From Elymus sibiricus (taxonomy: Eukaryota > Streptophyta > Magnoliopsida > Poales > Poaceae): a DNA stretch of 64,000 nt. Below the pieces are notes generated by a model, which was not told the DNA's origin, ran no database searches, and saw nothing but the letters and a program-made list of their open reading frames with translations. Shown in pieces: positions 9,157 through 23,178 of the stretch; position 1 is the stretch's first letter, and each line of letters starts with the position of its first letter. The DNA lies in assembly GCA_039707655.1 (NCBI GenBank), contig CM077675.1, forward strand, positions 416,019,162 through 416,083,161, read 5' to 3'. A program made the translations under genes and the position numbers.

Positions 9157-12042
9157 TTTCAATGTATGTTTTAATTAGATGCTCTAGAGAGCTATATGTT
9201 GTTCAATGAGAACTATGTATGAACTTTATGTATTTATTTTGGTCACTACTGTACTTTCGTTTTAATGTGATGATGAACTTCTATTAATTTGGTCACTTCT
9301 CTATTCATGATGTTTTGTAATGGTTTTTGATACACTTAATTATATAATGCACGCAGATGAACCGGCAATGGATGTACGGTGACCGACGCACCTCCGAGTA
9401 CATTAAGGGCCTGCATAATTTTCTCGAAGTGGCTGAGGCAACCAAGCAGAATGGTTTTATGTATTGTCCATGTACTATCTGTGGGAATACAAAGGATTAC
9501 TCTAACTCGAAAACCCTTCACGTCCACCTGCTTGAGAAGGGTTTCATGCCACGCTATAATGTTTGGACCAAGCACGGAGAAAGAGGGGTTATGATGGAAG
9601 ACAACGAAGAAGAAGAGGATGATGACAACTATCCGCCCCCTGAATAAGGTGATGCTGCAATGGGGGAAGCTGAAGATCAAGAGGAACCGGACGATGTGCC
9701 CGATGATGATCTTCGCCAGGTCATTGTTGATGCAAAGAGACAATGCCAAAGTGAAAGGGAGAAGTTAAAGTTCGATCGCATGTTAGAGGATCACAAAAAA
9801 GGGTTGTACCCAAATTGCGAAGATGACAACACAAAGCTCGGTACCACACTAGAATTGCTGCAATGGAAGGCAGAGAATGGTGTATCTGACAAGGCATTTG
9901 AAAAGGTGCTGAAAATAATGAAGAATAAGCTTCCAAAGGACAACGAATTGCCTGACAGTACATATGAAGCAAAGAAGGTTGTCTGCCCTCTAGGATTGGA
10001 GGTGCAGAAGATACATGCATGCCCTAATGACTGCATCCTCTACCGCGGTGCGTACGAGGATTTGAATGCATGCCCGGTATGCTATGCATTGCGGTATAAG
10101 ATCAGACGAGATGACCCTGGTGATGTTGAGGGCCAGCGCACCGGGAAGAGGGTTCCTGCCAAGGTGATGTGGTATGCTCCTATAATACCACGGTTGAAAC
10201 GTTTGTTCAGAAACAAAGAGCATGCCAAGTTGATGCGATGGCACAAGGAAGACCGTAAGAAAGACAGGAAGTTGAGAGCACCCGTTGATGGGTCGCAGTG
10301 TAGAAAGATCGAGAGAAAGTGGGGGGACTTTACAGGTGACCCAAGGAAGGTATTGTTTGGTTTAAGTGCAGATGGCGTTAATCCTTTCGGGGAGCAGAGC
10401 AGCAAGCATAACACATGGCCTGTGACTCTATGTATGTATAACCTTCCTCCTTGGTTGTGCATGAAGCGGAAGTTCATTATGATGCCAGTGCTCATCCAAG
10501 GCCCTAAGCAACCCGGCAATGACATTGATGTGTACCTAAGGCCATTAGTTGATGAACTTTTACAACTGTGGAATGGAAAAGGTGTACGTGTGTGGGATGA
10601 GCATGCACAAGAGGAATTTGACCTATGAGCGTTGTTGTTTGTAACCATCAATGATTAGCCTGCTCTCAGTAACCTTTCAGGACAGACAAACAAGGGATAC
10701 CACGCATGCACGCACTGTTTAGATGACACCGAAAGTATATATTTGGACAAATGCAGGAAGAATGTGTACCTGGGGCATCGTCGATTTCTTCCGACCAACC
10801 ATCAATGTCGAAAGAAAGGAAAGCATTTCAAAGGTGAGGCAGATCACCAGAAGAAGCCCGCCCTCCGTACTGGTGATGACACACTTGATATGGTCAATGA
10901 TTTACAAGTAATCTTTGGAAAGGGTCCTGGCAGACTATCTGTTCTGAATGACGCTGAGGGACGCGCACCCATGTGGAAGAAGAAATCTATATTTTGGGAC
11001 CTACCCTATTGGAAAGACCTAGAGGTCCGCTCTGGAATCGATGTGATGCATGTGACGAAGAATCTTTGCGTGAACCTGCTAGGCTTCTTGGGAGTGTATG
11101 GGAAGACAAAAGATACACCGGAGGCACGGGAGGACCAGCAACGTGAGCACGAAAAAGACGGCATGGATCCAAAGTAGTATGAAGGTCCTGCCAGCTACGC
11201 TCTTACCAAAGAAGAGAAGGAAATCTTCTTTGAATGCCTGCTCAGTATGAAGGTCCCGTCTGGCTTCTCGTCGAATATAAAGGGAATAATAAATATGGCA
11301 GAGAAAAAGTTCCAGAACCTAAAGTCTCATGACTGCCACGTGATTATGACGCAACTGCTTCCGGTTGCATTGAGGGGGCTTCTACCAGAAAATGTTCGAT
11401 TAGCCATTGTGAAGCTATGTGCATTCCTCAATGCAATCTCTCAGAAGGTAATCGATCCAGAAATCCTACCAAGGTTAAAGAGTGATTTGGTGCAATGTCT
11501 TGTCAGTTTCGAGCTGGTGTTCCCACCATCCTTCTTCAATATCATGATGCACGTCCTAGTTCATCTAGTCGACGAGATTGGCATTCTGGGCCCTGTATTT
11601 CAACACAACATGTTCCCCTTTGAGAGGTTCATGGGAGTCTTAAAGAAATATGTTCGTAACCGCGCTAGGCCAGAAGGAAGCATCTCCATGGGCCATCAAA
11701 CAGAGGAAAGCATTGGGTTTTGTGTTGACTTTATTCCTGACCTTAAGCCGATTGGTCTCCCTCAATCGCGGTATGAGGGGAGACTGACTGGAAAAGGCAC
11801 GCTACGAGCGAATTCAATAATATGTAGGGACGGGCATTCTTGGTCTCAAGCACACTACACTGTTCTACAGAATTCTAACTTGGTGACCCCGTATGTCAAT
11901 GAACACAAGAATATTCTGCGCTCCAAATACCCGGAGCAGTGTGACGACTGGATTACATGTGAACACATCAGGACTTTCGGCAGTTGGTTGCAAACACATC
12001 TCATGGGTAACACCACTGTTGCAGATGAGCTGTACTCGTTGG

Positions 12043-13970
12043 TGTTGGGGAACGTTGCATGGGAAACAAAAAATTTCCTACGCACACGCAAGATCTATCC
12101 ATGGTGATGAGCATCTATGAGAGGGAGAGTTGGATCTACATACCCTTGTCGATCGCTAAGCGGAAGCGTTAAGAAACGCGGTTGATGTAGTCGAACGTCT
12201 TCGCGATCCAATCACGATCCGTCCACGAACTCCCGATCAAGTGCCGAACGGACGGCACCTCCGAGTTTAGCACACGTGCGGCTCGGCGGCGTCCTCTCCT
12301 TCTTGATCCAGCAAGCGAGAGAGAGGGGGTAGATGAGATCGGGACCAACACGACGGTATGGTGGTCGTGGTGGCAGCGGAATTCCGGCAGGGCTTCGCCA
12401 AGCGCGTATCGGTGAAACATGGGAGGAGTTGGGAGAGGTAACGGGCAAGGGTCGAAGGGTGGCTGCCCCCAATGCCTCCCCACCTTTATATAGGCGTGGA
12501 GGGGGCTGGTGGCTTGCCCTCCAAGGCCCTAGGGTCGTTGGCCAAAGGGGGAGGAAGGAAATCCCACCTTTCCTTCCCCACCGATTGCTATCCCCCTTTT
12601 TAGGGATCCTGATCTTATCCCCTTGGGATATGAATCTATTCCTTTTAAGGGAGGATCTTGGTGCGCCTAGACCAGGGTTGTGGGGACTTTCCCCACTACC
12701 CATGTTCATGTGGGTCCCCCATGCAGGTGGGCCCCACTCCGGAACCTTCTAGAACCTTCCCGGTACAATACCGAAAAAACTCGAACTTTTTCCGGAACCC
12801 CGATAACAACCTTCCATATATGAATCTTTACCTCCGGACTATTCCGAAGCTTCAGGTGATGTCCCGGATCCCATCCGGGACTCCGAACAACCTTCGGACT
12901 TTCCACTATTAATATCTCAATACTACCCTAGCGCTACCGAACGTTAAGCGTGCGACCCTACGGGTTCGAGAATCATGTAAACATGACCGAGACACCTCCA
13001 CGGTCAATAACCAATAGCGGGACCTGGATGCCCATATTGGTTCCTACATATTCTACGAAGATCTTTATCGGTCGAACCACGATGTCAAGAATTCAGACAA
13101 TCCCGTATGCAGTTCCCTTTGTCCATCGGTATGTTACTTGCCCGAGATTCAATCGTCGATATCTCCATATCTAGTTCAATCTCGTTACCGGCAAGTCTCT
13201 TTACTCGTTCCGTAATACAAGATACCGTGACTAACTCCTTAGTCACATTGCTTGCAAGCTTCTTGTGATGTTGTATTACCGAGTGGGCCCAGAGATACGT
13301 CTCCGTCATACGGAGTGACAAATCCCAGTCTCGATCCATGCCAACCCAACAGACACCCTTGGAGATACCTGTAGAGCACCTTTATAGTCACCCAGTTACA
13401 TTGTGACATTTGATACACACAAGGCATTCCTCCGGTGTCCGGGAGTTGCATGATGTCATGGTCGTAGGAACAGATACTTGACATGGATAAAGCAGTAGCA
13501 ATAAACTGACACGATCAACTGCTATGCTTACGGTTGGGTCTTGTCCATCACATGGTCTCAGTGAGTTGCATGAGAGTTGTCCGGGAGTCCGGGAGTTGCA
13601 TGATCTCAGTGAGTTGCATGATCTCATGGTCATAGGAACAGATACTTGACATGCAGAAAACTATAGCAATAAACTGACACGATCATATGCTATGTTTATA
13701 GTTTGGGTCTTGTCCATCACATCATTCTCCTAATGATGTGATCCCGTTATCAAATGACATCTCATGTCCATGGCCAGGAAACCTTGACCATCTTTGATCA
13801 ACGAGCTAGTCCATTAGAGGCTCACTAGGGACACAGTGTTATCTATGTACCCACACATTTATTTGAGTTTCCAATCAATACAATTATAGCATGGATAATA
13901 AACGATTATCATGAACAAGGAAATATAATAATAACCAATTTATTATTGCCTCTAGGGCATATTTCCAACA
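12043..13970 (-). repeat. 3' LTR of the minus-strand WIS-like element, with internal duplication
   Basis: Plus-strand ends TGTTGGGGAACG and TTTCCAACA. Compared with the partner LTR (1760 bp) it is 168 bp longer, because the block around the GTTGCATGA...AATAAACTGACACGATCA segment occurs twice (about 13440-13545 and 13600-13720). The second copy resembles the corresponding segment of the other WIS-like element (26430-26530) more than the first copy does. Confidence 0.9.
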
Positions 13971-14099
13971 GTCTCCCACTTGCAGTAGAGTCAATAATCT
14001 AGCTCACATCACCATGTGATTAACACTTATATCACCATGCGGTTAACACTTATATCATCATGTGATTAACGCCCAATAAGTTCTGGGGTTTGATCATGT

Positions 14100-17000
14100 T
14101 TTGCTTGTGAGAGAGGTTTTAGTCAACGGGTCTGTAACAATCAGATCTGTGTGTACTTTGCAACTCTCTATACTGTAGATGTCGCTACCACGCTTCACTT
14201 GGAGCTATTCCAAATGGCTACCCTACTATACGTATCCGGATTGCTACTCTGAGTCGTCCGGATTGGTGTTTAAAGCTTGCATCGACGTAACTCTTTACGA
14301 CGAACTCTTTATCACCTCCATCATCGAGAAACATCTCATTAGTCCTCTAGTTACTAAGGATAATTTTGACCGCTGTCCAGTGTTCTACTCCTGGATCACT
14401 CTTGTACCCCCTTGTCAGACATGGGGCAAGGCACACATCAATTGCAGTACACAGCATGGCATACCGTATAGAGCCTATGGCTAGTGGCATAGGGGACGAC
14501 CTTCGTCCTTTCTCTTTCTTCTGCCGTGGTCAGGTTTTGAGTCTTACTCAACTTCACACCTTACCAATCAGGCAAGAACTCCTTCTTGACTGATCCATTT
14601 TGAACTCTTTCAAAAACTTGTCAAGGTATGTTCTCATTGAAAGACTTATCAAGCGTCTTGATCTATCTCTATAGATCTTGATGCCCAATATACTAATAGC
14701 TTTTATCCGGGTCTTCCTTTGAAAAACTCTTTTCAAACAACCCTTTATGCTTTCCAGAAATTCTACATTATTTCCGATCAACAATATGTCAACCACATAT
14801 ACATATCAGAAATTCTATAGTTCTCCCACTCGCTTTCTTGCAAATACAAGTTTCTCATAAACTTTGTATAAACTCAAAAACTTTGATCACCTCATCAAAG
14901 CGTATATTCCAACTCCGAGATGCTTGCTCCAGTCCATAGAAGGATCGCTGGAGCATGCATACCTTTTAGCATCCTTAGGATCGACAAAACCTTCTAGTTG
15001 TATCACATACAACCTTTCCTCAAGGGAACGATGTTTTGACATCCATCTGCCAGATTTCATAATAAAAAAATGCAGCAACTGCTAACATAATTCCAACAGA
15101 CTTTAGCATCGCTACGGGTGAGAGAGTCTCATCGTAGTCAACTCCTTGAACTTGTCGAAAACCTTTTTCGCGACAAGTCGAGCATTATAAATGGTGACAT
15201 TTACCATCAGCGTCGGTCTTCCTCTTAGAGGTCCATTTGTACTCAACGACCTGCCGTTCAACGGGCAAGTCTACCAAAGTCCATACTTTGTTTTCATACA
15301 TGGATCATGTCTCGGATTTCATGGCTCCTAGCCATTTGTTGGAATCCGGGCCCACCATCGCTTCTTCATAGTTTGTAGGCTCATCGTTGTCTAACAACAT
15401 GATTTCCAAGACATGATCACCGTACCACTCAGGGCAGTACGTATCCTTGTCTACCTACGAGGTTCGGTAGTAACTTGATCCGAAGTTTCATGATCATCAT
15501 CATTAGCTTCCTCTTCAATTGGCGTAGGCACCCCAGAAACATCTTTCTGCGTTGTGCTACCATCCAACTGAAGTGACGGTTCAACAACCTCATCAAGTTC
15601 TACTTTCCTCCCACTCAATTCTTTCGAAAGAAACCTTTTCTCGAGAAAGGACCCGTTCTTAGCAACAAACACTTTGTGCTTGGATCTGAGATAGAAGGTA
15701 TACCCAATGTCTCCTTATGGTATTCTATGAAGATGCATTTGCCCGCTTTGGGTTCAAGCTCATTAGGTGAAAACATTTTTCACATAAGCGTCGCAGCCCC
15801 AAACATTAAGAAATGACAGCTTAGGTTTCAGCCAAACCATAATTCATACGGTGTCATCTCAACGGACTTAGATGGTGCCCTATTAAAGTGAATGTATTTG
15901 TCTCTAATGCTTTAACCCAAAAACGATAGTGGCAAAACGATAAGAGACATCATAGTATGAACCATATCAAATAGGGCACGGCTACGATGTTCGGACACAC
16001 CATCACTCTATGGTGTTCCAGGCGGCGTGAGCTGTGAAACAATTTCCACATTGTCTTAAGTTGCATACCAAACTCGTAACTCAGATATTCACCTCCACGA
16101 TCATATCGTAAACATTTTATCTTCTTGTCACGATGATCTTCAACTTCACTCTGAAACTGCTTGAACCTTTCAAACGTTTCAGACTTGTGTTTCATTAAGT
16201 AAATATCCCCATATCTACTCAAATCATCAGTGAAGGTAAGAAAATAACGATATCCACTGCGTGTTTCAACACTTATTGGACCACATACATCAACATGTAT
16301 CAATTAGAATAAGTCACTAGCCCGCTCCATCATACCGGAAAACGGGGTCTTAGTCATCTTGCCCAAGAGGCATGGTTCGCATGTCTCAACCGATTCAAAA
16401 TCGAGTGAGTCAAAAGATCCATCAGCATGGAGTTTCTTCATGCGCTTTACACCAATATGACCTTCGCGGCAGTGCCACAAGTATGTGGTACTTATCATTA
16501 CTAACTTTGTATCTTTTGGCATCAATATTATAAATATGTGTATTACTACGATCGACATTTAATAAACCATTCACATTGGGTGCATGACCATTGAAGGTAT
16601 TATTCATGTAAACAGAATAACCATTATTCTCTAACTTAAATGAATAACAGTATTGCAATAAACACGATCTAATCATGTTCATGCTCAACGCAAACACCAA
16701 GTAATATTTATTTAGGTTCAACACTAATCCCGAAGGTAGAGTGAGCGTGCGATGGTGATCATATCAACCTTGGAAGCACTTCCAACACACATCGTCACCT
16801 CGCCCTTAGTTAGTCTCCGTTTATTCCGTAGCTTTTATTTCGAGTTACTAACATTTAGCAACTGAACCGGTATCTAATACCCAAGTGCTACTAGGAGTAC
16901 TTAGTAAGGTACACATCAATAACATGTATATCAAATATACTTTTGTCGACGTTACCAGCCTTCTTATCTACCAAGTATCTAGGGTAGTTCTGCTCCAGTG

Positions 17001-18100
17001 ACCGTTCCCCTCATAGTAGAAGCACTTAGTCTCAGGTTTGGGTTTAACCTAGGGTTTCTTCACTCGAGCAGCAACTGGCTTGCCAATCATGAAGTTTCCC
17101 TTCTTACCCTTGCCCTTCTCGAAACTAGTGGTTTTACCAACCATCAACACTTGATGCTCCTTCTTGATTTCTACCTTCGAGATGTCAAACATCACGAATA
17201 GCTCATGGGATCATCCATCCCAGGCATGTTATAGTTCATCACGAAGCTCTAGTAGCTTGGTGGCAGTGACTTGGAGAACTATATCAATCACTATCTTATC
17301 TGGAAGATCAACTCCCACTCGATTCAAGCGATTGTAGTACTCAGACAATCTGAGCACATGCTCACTGATTGAGCTATTCTCCTTCATCTTGCAGGGAAAG
17401 AATCTTTGTTGGAGGTCTCATACCTCTCAACACAGGCACGAGCCTGAAATCCAATTTCAGCTCTTGGAACATCTCATATGTTCTGCGACGTTCAAGAACG
17501 ACTTTGGAGCCTCAATTCTAAGTCGTAATGCATGACGCACTGAACTATCAAGTAGTTATCACAACGTGCCTGTCAGATGTTCACAACATCCACAGACGAC
17601 GCTAGAGGGGGTGGCGCACCGAGCGGTGCATCAAGGACATAAGCCTTCGAGGACAATCCTCAGTTTACGGAGCCAGTCCGCATAATTGCTACTACCATCT
17701 TTCAACTTACTTTTTCTCTAGGAACGTATCAAAAATTCACGGGAGCTACAGCGCAAGCTATCTACAACATAATTTGCAAAGACACTTTGACTATGTTCAT
17801 GATAATGAGTTCAATTAATCATATTACTTAAGAACTCCCACTCAAATCAACATCCCTCAGGTTGTCTAAGTGTGACATGATCCAAATCCACCAACCCAAG
17901 TCCGATCATCACGTGAGATGAGGTGGTTTCAATGGTGAACATCTCCATGTTGAACATATCTACTATATGACTCATGTTCGACCTTTCCATCTCTTGTGTT
18001 CCGAGGCCATGTCTGTACATGCTAGGCTCGTCAAGTTTAACCCGAGTGTTCCGCACGTGCAACACTGGCTTGCACCCGTTGTATGTGAACGTAGAGTCTA
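14100..18100 (-). pseudogene. Copia gag-pol of the minus-strand WIS-like element (decayed)
   Basis: Fragments in several frames, in Copia order on the minus strand: gag remnants (about 17050-17760), aspartic protease DTG region (about 16870), GAG-pre-integrase (16304-16558, HCREGHIGVKRMKKLH), integrase core (15950-16303, MIHVDVCGP...FTDDLSRY) and reverse transcriptase pieces (about 14560-15180, with LDKFLKEFKMDQS near 14600). RNase H remnants lie at about 14180-14480. Many stops and frameshifts. The stretch 18100-19000 is the untranslated leader. Confidence 0.85.
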
Positions 18101-19000
18101 TCACACCCGATCATCACGTGGTGCTTCGAAACGACGAACTTTCGCAATGGTGCACACTCGGGGAGAACACAATTTTATCTTGAAATTTAAGTGAGGGATC
18201 ACCTTATAATGCTACCGTCGTCCTAAGCAAAACAAGGTGCATAAAAGGATTAACATCACATGCAAATCATAAGTGACATGATATGGCCATGAACTTGTGC
18301 TTTTCGATCTCCATCTTCAAAGCACCGGCATGATCTCCATCGTCACCGGCATGACACCATGATCTCCATCATCTTGATCTCCATCAACGTGTCGCCATGA
18401 GGTTGTCGCGCCAACTGTTGCGTTTACGACTATTGCTAACTCATAGCGATAAAGTAAAGCTAAACGGCGCAAATAAATTAAAGACAACCCTATGGCTCCA
18501 GCCGGTTGCCGTACTCATCGACATGCAAGTCGATATTTAACTATTACAACATGATCATCTCATACATCAAATATATATCACATCATGTCTTTGGCCATAT
18601 CACATGACAACATACCCTGCAAAAACAAGTTAGACGTCCTCTAATTGTTGTTGCATGTTTTACGTGGCTGCTATGGGTATCTAGCAAGAACGATTCTTAC
18701 CTACGCAAAACCACAACGGTGATACACAAATTGCTATTCAACCTTCTACAAGGACCGCCTCAATCAAATCCGATCCAACTAAAGTGGGAGAGACAGACAC
18801 CCGCCAGCCATCTTTATGCAACAAGTTGCATGTTAGCGATGGAACCGGTCTCTCGTAAGCGTACGAGTAAGGTTGGTCCCAGCCGCTTCATCCCACAATA
18901 CCGCTGAACCAAGAAAAGACTAAGGGAGGAAGCAATCTGAATATCAACACCCACAAACTCCTTTGTGTTCTACTCAAGATCTCATCTACGCATAAACCTG

Positions 19001-19013
19001 GCTCTGATACCAC
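19001..19013 (-). other. Primer-binding site of the minus-strand WIS-like element
   Basis: Minus-strand GTGGTATCAGAGC directly after the 5' LTR end. Complementary to the initiator-Met tRNA 3' end, as usual for BARE/WIS elements. Confidence 0.85.
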
Positions 19014-20773
19014 TGTTGGGGAACGTTGCATGGGAAACAAAAAATTTCCTACGCACACGCAAGATCTATCCATGGTGATGAGCATCTATGAGAGGGAGAG
19101 TTGGATCTGCATACCCTTGTCAATCGCTAAGCGGAAGCGTTAAGAAACGCGGTTGATGTAGTCAAACGTCTTCGCGATCCAATCACGATCCGTCCACGAA
19201 CTCCCGATCAAGTGCCGAACGGACGGCACCTCCGAGTTTAGCACACGTGCAGCTCGGCGGCGTCCTCTCCTTCTTGATCCAGCAAGCGAGAGAGAGGGGG
19301 TAGATGATATCGGGAACAACACGACGGTATGGTGGTGGTGGTGGCAGCGGAATTCCGGCAGGGCTTCGCCAAGCGCGTACCGGTGAAACGTGGGAGGAGT
19401 TGGGAGAGGTAACGGGCAAGGGTCGAAGGGTGGCTGCCCCCAACGCCTCCCCACCTTTATATAGGCGTGGAGGGGGCTGGTGGCTTGCCCTCCAAGGCCC
19501 TAGGGTCATTGGCCAAAGGGGGAGGAAGGAAATCCCACCTTTCCTTCCACACCGATTGCTATCCCCCCTTTTTAGGGATCCTGATCTTATCCCCTTGGGA
19601 TATGAATCTATTCCTTTTAAGGGAGGATCTTGGTGTGCCTAGACCAGGGTTGTGGGGACTTTCCCCACTACCCACGTTCATGTGGGTCCCCCATGCAGGT
19701 GGGCCCCATTCCAGAACCTTCTAGAACCTTCCCGGTACAATACTGAAAAAACTCGAACTTTTTCCGGAACCCCGATAACAACCTTCCATATATAAATCTT
19801 TACCTCCGGACTATTCTGGAGCTCCTCGTGATGTCCCGGATCCCATCCGGGACTCCGAACAACCTTCGGACTTTCCACTATTAATATCTCAATACTACCC
19901 TAGCGCTACCGAACGTTAAGCGTGCGACCCTACGGGTTCGAGAATCATGTAGACATGACCGAGACACCTCCACGGTCAATAACCAATAGCAGGACCTGGA
20001 TGCCCATATTGGTTCCTACATATTCTACGAAGATCTTTATCGGTCGAACCACGATGTCAAGGATTTAGACAATCCCGTATGCAGTTCCCTTTGTCCTTCG
20101 GTCTGTTACTTGCCCGAGATTCGATCGTCGATATCTCCATACCTAGTTCACTCTCGTTACCGGCAAGTCTCTTTACTCGTTCCGTAATACAAGATACCGT
20201 GACTAACTCCTTAGTCACATTGCTTGCAAGCTTCTTGTGATGTTGTATTACCGAGTGGGCCCAGAGATACCTCTCCGTCATACGGAGTGACAAATCCCAG
20301 TCTCGATCCATGCCAACCCAACAGACACCCTTGGAGATACCTGCAGAGCACCTTTATAGTCACCCAGTTACTTTGTGACATTTGATACACACAAGGCATT
20401 CCTCCGGTGTCCGGGAGTTGCATGATCTCATGGTCGTAGGAACAGATACTTGACATGCATAAAGCAGTAGCAATAAACTGACACGATCAACTGCTATGCT
20501 TACGGTTGGGTCTTGTCCATCACATCATTCTCCTAATGATGTGATCCCGTTATCAAATGACATCTCATGTCCATGGCCAGGAAACCTTGACCATCTTTGA
20601 TCAACGAGCTAGTCCATTAGAGGCTCACTAGGGACACAGTGTTGTCTATGTACCCACACTTGTATTTGAGTTTCCAATCAGAACAATTATAGCATGGATA
20701 AAAAACGATTATCATGAACAAGGAAATATAATAATAACCAATTTATTATTGCCTCTAGGGCATATTTCCAATA
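19014..20773 (-). repeat. 5' LTR of the minus-strand WIS-like element
   Basis: Plus-strand start TGTTGGGGAACGTTGC, end TTTCCAATA. Nearly identical to 12043-13970 apart from the duplication in the latter. Contains the usual TATA-like CTTTATATAGGC near 19454-19465 (plus strand). Confidence 0.9.
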
Positions 20774-21484
20774 GTTGGCCAGGGGACCATCTTCGACTAT
20801 ATTGACTTACAAAGGGTACGAGATAAATGGGAATACATTTTACACGATCGCCCAAGATCAAAAGAGCACCAACCAAAATAGTGATGTCCACTTTGATGCA
20901 GCAACCAACAGGGGAAATGACACATATTATGGTTACATAGTGGACATATGGGAACTTGACTATGGACATGATTTTAAGGTCCCTTTGTTTCGGTGCAAAT
21001 GGGTCAATCTGTCAGGAGACGGGGTACAGGGAGACCCGCAGTACGGAATGACAATAGTGGATCTGAACAATCTTGGGTACACAGACGAACCATTCGTCCT
21101 AGCCAATGATGTGGCGCAGGTTTTCTATGTGAAGGACCTGTCTACCAAACCGAGAAAAATAAAAATAAGGAAGCGAATACCTCATACGATGATCCAAAGC
21201 GCCACATAGTTCTTTCAGGGAAAAGAGACATCGTGGGAGTGGAGGGCAAGACAGACATGTCTGAAGATTATGAAAAGTTTCATGAAATTCCTCCCTTCAA
21301 AGTGAAGGCTGACCCAAGCACCCTGTTAAACGATAAAGATTATCCATGGTTACGGCGCAATAAGCAAGGGACACACGCGAAGAAAAAGTGAAGACTTTCT
21401 CTCCACAACTATTCTGATGATGGCTTTGATCTAGAATATCACTGCAGTTACATGTCAAGAAATGAAATGCCTTTTGTAACTGAT

Positions 21485-23178
21485 GAGTTTTCGTCAGAAA
21501 CTCTGATACTTCGAAAGATATTGTTCATTTTGTACACGAAGTGCATCCAATTTTTGCCGTAACCCTCTCAACTTTTTAGCACATGCTATGTAGGTGAAAT
21601 GATAATACCATGCCAACTTTCAACCATTTCAGAGTTCATTTGCAGTGCTTTTCAATTCAGGATCATCTTAGCTCAAAATAAATCATGAAATGCATGAAAA
21701 ATAGCAAATGAAGTCAGAAAAGGTTTGAAAAGTGATGATGTGGCTTTGAATGGTGCATATTGAATGCATAAAAACTCTTGAGTTCAAATATGTTTAAAAA
21801 ATTGAAATCCTTTTGTAACAGATGAGTTTTCGTCCAAAACCCTGACACTTCGAAAGAGATTGTCCAGTTCGTACACGAAGTGCATCCAGTTTTTGCCGTA
21901 ACCCTCTCAACTTTTTAGCACATGCTATGTGGGTGAAATGATGATACCATGCCAACTTTCAACCATTTCAGAGTTCATTTGCAGTGCTTTTCAATTCAGG
22001 GTCATCTTAGCTCAAAATAAATCATGAAATGCATGAAAAATAGCAAATGAAGTCAGAAAAGGTTTGAAAAGTGATGATGTGGCTTTGAATGGTGCATATT
22101 GAATGCATAAAAAGTCTTGAGTTCAAATATGTTTAAAAAATTGAAATCCTTTTGTAACAGATGAGTTTTCGTCCAAAACCCTGACACTTCGAAAGAGATT
22201 GTCCAGTTCGTACACGAAGTGCATCCAGTTTTTGCCGTAACCCTCTCAACTTTTTAGCACATGCTATGTGGGTGAAATGATGATACCATGCCAACTTGCA
22301 ACCATTTCAGAGTTCATTTGCAGTGCTTTTCAATTCAGGGTCATCTTAGCTCAAAATAAATCATGAAATGCATGAAAAATAGCAAATGAAGTCAGAAAAG
22401 GTTTGAAAAGTGATGATGTGGCTTTGAATGGTGCATATTGAATGAATAAAAAGTCTTGAGTTCAAATATGTTTAAAAAATTGAAATCCTTTTGTAACAGA
22501 TGAGTTTTCGTCCAAAACCCTAACACTTCGAAAGAGATTGTCCAGTTCGTACACGAAGTGCATCCAGTTTTTGACGTAACCCTCTCAACTTTTTAGCACA
22601 TGCTATGTGGGAGAAATGATGATACCATGCCAACTTGCAACCATTTCAGAGTTCATTTGTAGTGCTTTTCAATTCAGGGTTATCTTAGCTCAAAATAAAT
22701 CATGAAATGCATGAAAAATAGTAAATGAAGTCAGAAAAGGTTTGAAAAGTGATGATGTGGCTTTGAATGGTGCATATTGAATGCATAAAAAGTCTTGAGT
22801 TCAAATATGTTTAAAAAACTGAAATCCTTTTGTAACAGATGAGTTTTCGTCCAAAACCCTGACACTTCGAAAGAGATTGTCCAGTTCGTACACGAAGTGC
22901 ATCCAGTTTTTGCCGTAACCCTCACAACTTTTTAGCACATGCTATGTGGGTGAAATGATGATAGCATGCCAACTTGCAACCATTTCAGAGTTCATTTGCA
23001 GTGCTTTTCAATTCAGGGTCATTTTAGCTCAAAATAAATCATGAAATGCATGAAAAATATTAAATGAAGTCAGAAAAGGGTTGAAAAGTGATGATGTGGC
23101 TTTGAATGGTGCATATTGAATGTAGAAAAAGTCTGAGTTAAAATATGTTTAAAAAATTGAAATCCCTTTGTAATAGAC
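21485..23178. repeat. Five tandem copies of a 339-bp unit inside the CACTA
   Basis: The landmark GAGTTTTCGTC recurs at 21485, 21824, 22163, 22502 and 22841 (steps of 339) with a degenerate sixth landmark near 23179. Copies 2-5 differ at only a few positions; copy 1 is more diverged. It lies between the end of the transposase gene (21391) and the second promoter. Although 339 is divisible by three, every frame has stops, so it is not a coding repeat. Confidence 0.95.

Larger units (their letters stand above)
12043..20773 (-). mobile_element. WIS/Angela/BARE1-type Copia retrotransposon, minus strand
   Basis: Two LTRs (12043-13970 and 19014-20773) flank a decayed gag-pol. The TSD GTTGG is perfect (12038-12042 and 20774-20778). 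One terminal base has changed (the right end reads CCAATA instead of CCAACA). The PBS lies beside the right LTR, so the element is transcribed on the minus strand. It sits in the CACTA transposase gene after the DUF4218 region. Confidence 0.95.
9357..21391 (+). pseudogene. TNP2-type CACTA transposase (disrupted)
   Basis: Starts with MNRQWMYGDRR after an acceptor (GCACGCAG, ending 9356). Domains in order: transposase-associated Cys/His region (9357-9640, CPCTICG...H..H), Transposase_21/TNP2 core (about 9950-11160), DUF4218 (about 11250-11900) and, after the Copia insertion, DUF4216 (20779-21180) with a basic tail ending TGA 21389-21391. All of it reads in one frame across the 12043-20773 insertion once one TSD copy is discounted. 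Breaks: stops at 9645-9647 (TAA), 10626-10628 (TGA), 10656-10658 (TAG) and 11175-11177 (TAG), a frameshift near 21170, and the 8.7-kb insertion. Its role would be terminal cleavage during CACTA transposition; this copy cannot encode it. Confidence 0.9.

Noticed and set aside
10082..10651. 189-residue minus-strand ORF
   Set aside because: Antisense of the TNP2 transposase core, which is clearly coding on the plus strand.
12212..12752. ORFs on both strands in the WIS-like LTR (also 19140-19642, 27629-27928 and 34612-34911)
   Set aside because: They fall in GC-rich U3/R sequence of LTRs and recur only because these LTRs are homologous.
17847..18104. 85-residue ORF shared with 29031-29273
   Set aside because: Both lie in the untranslated leader of WIS-like elements, so the similarity is element homology. 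No domain is present.
21485..23178. CRISPR-like or coding repeat
   Set aside because: The units are 339 bp, directly adjacent and without spacers, and the DNA is plant transposon sequence. Every frame contains stops.
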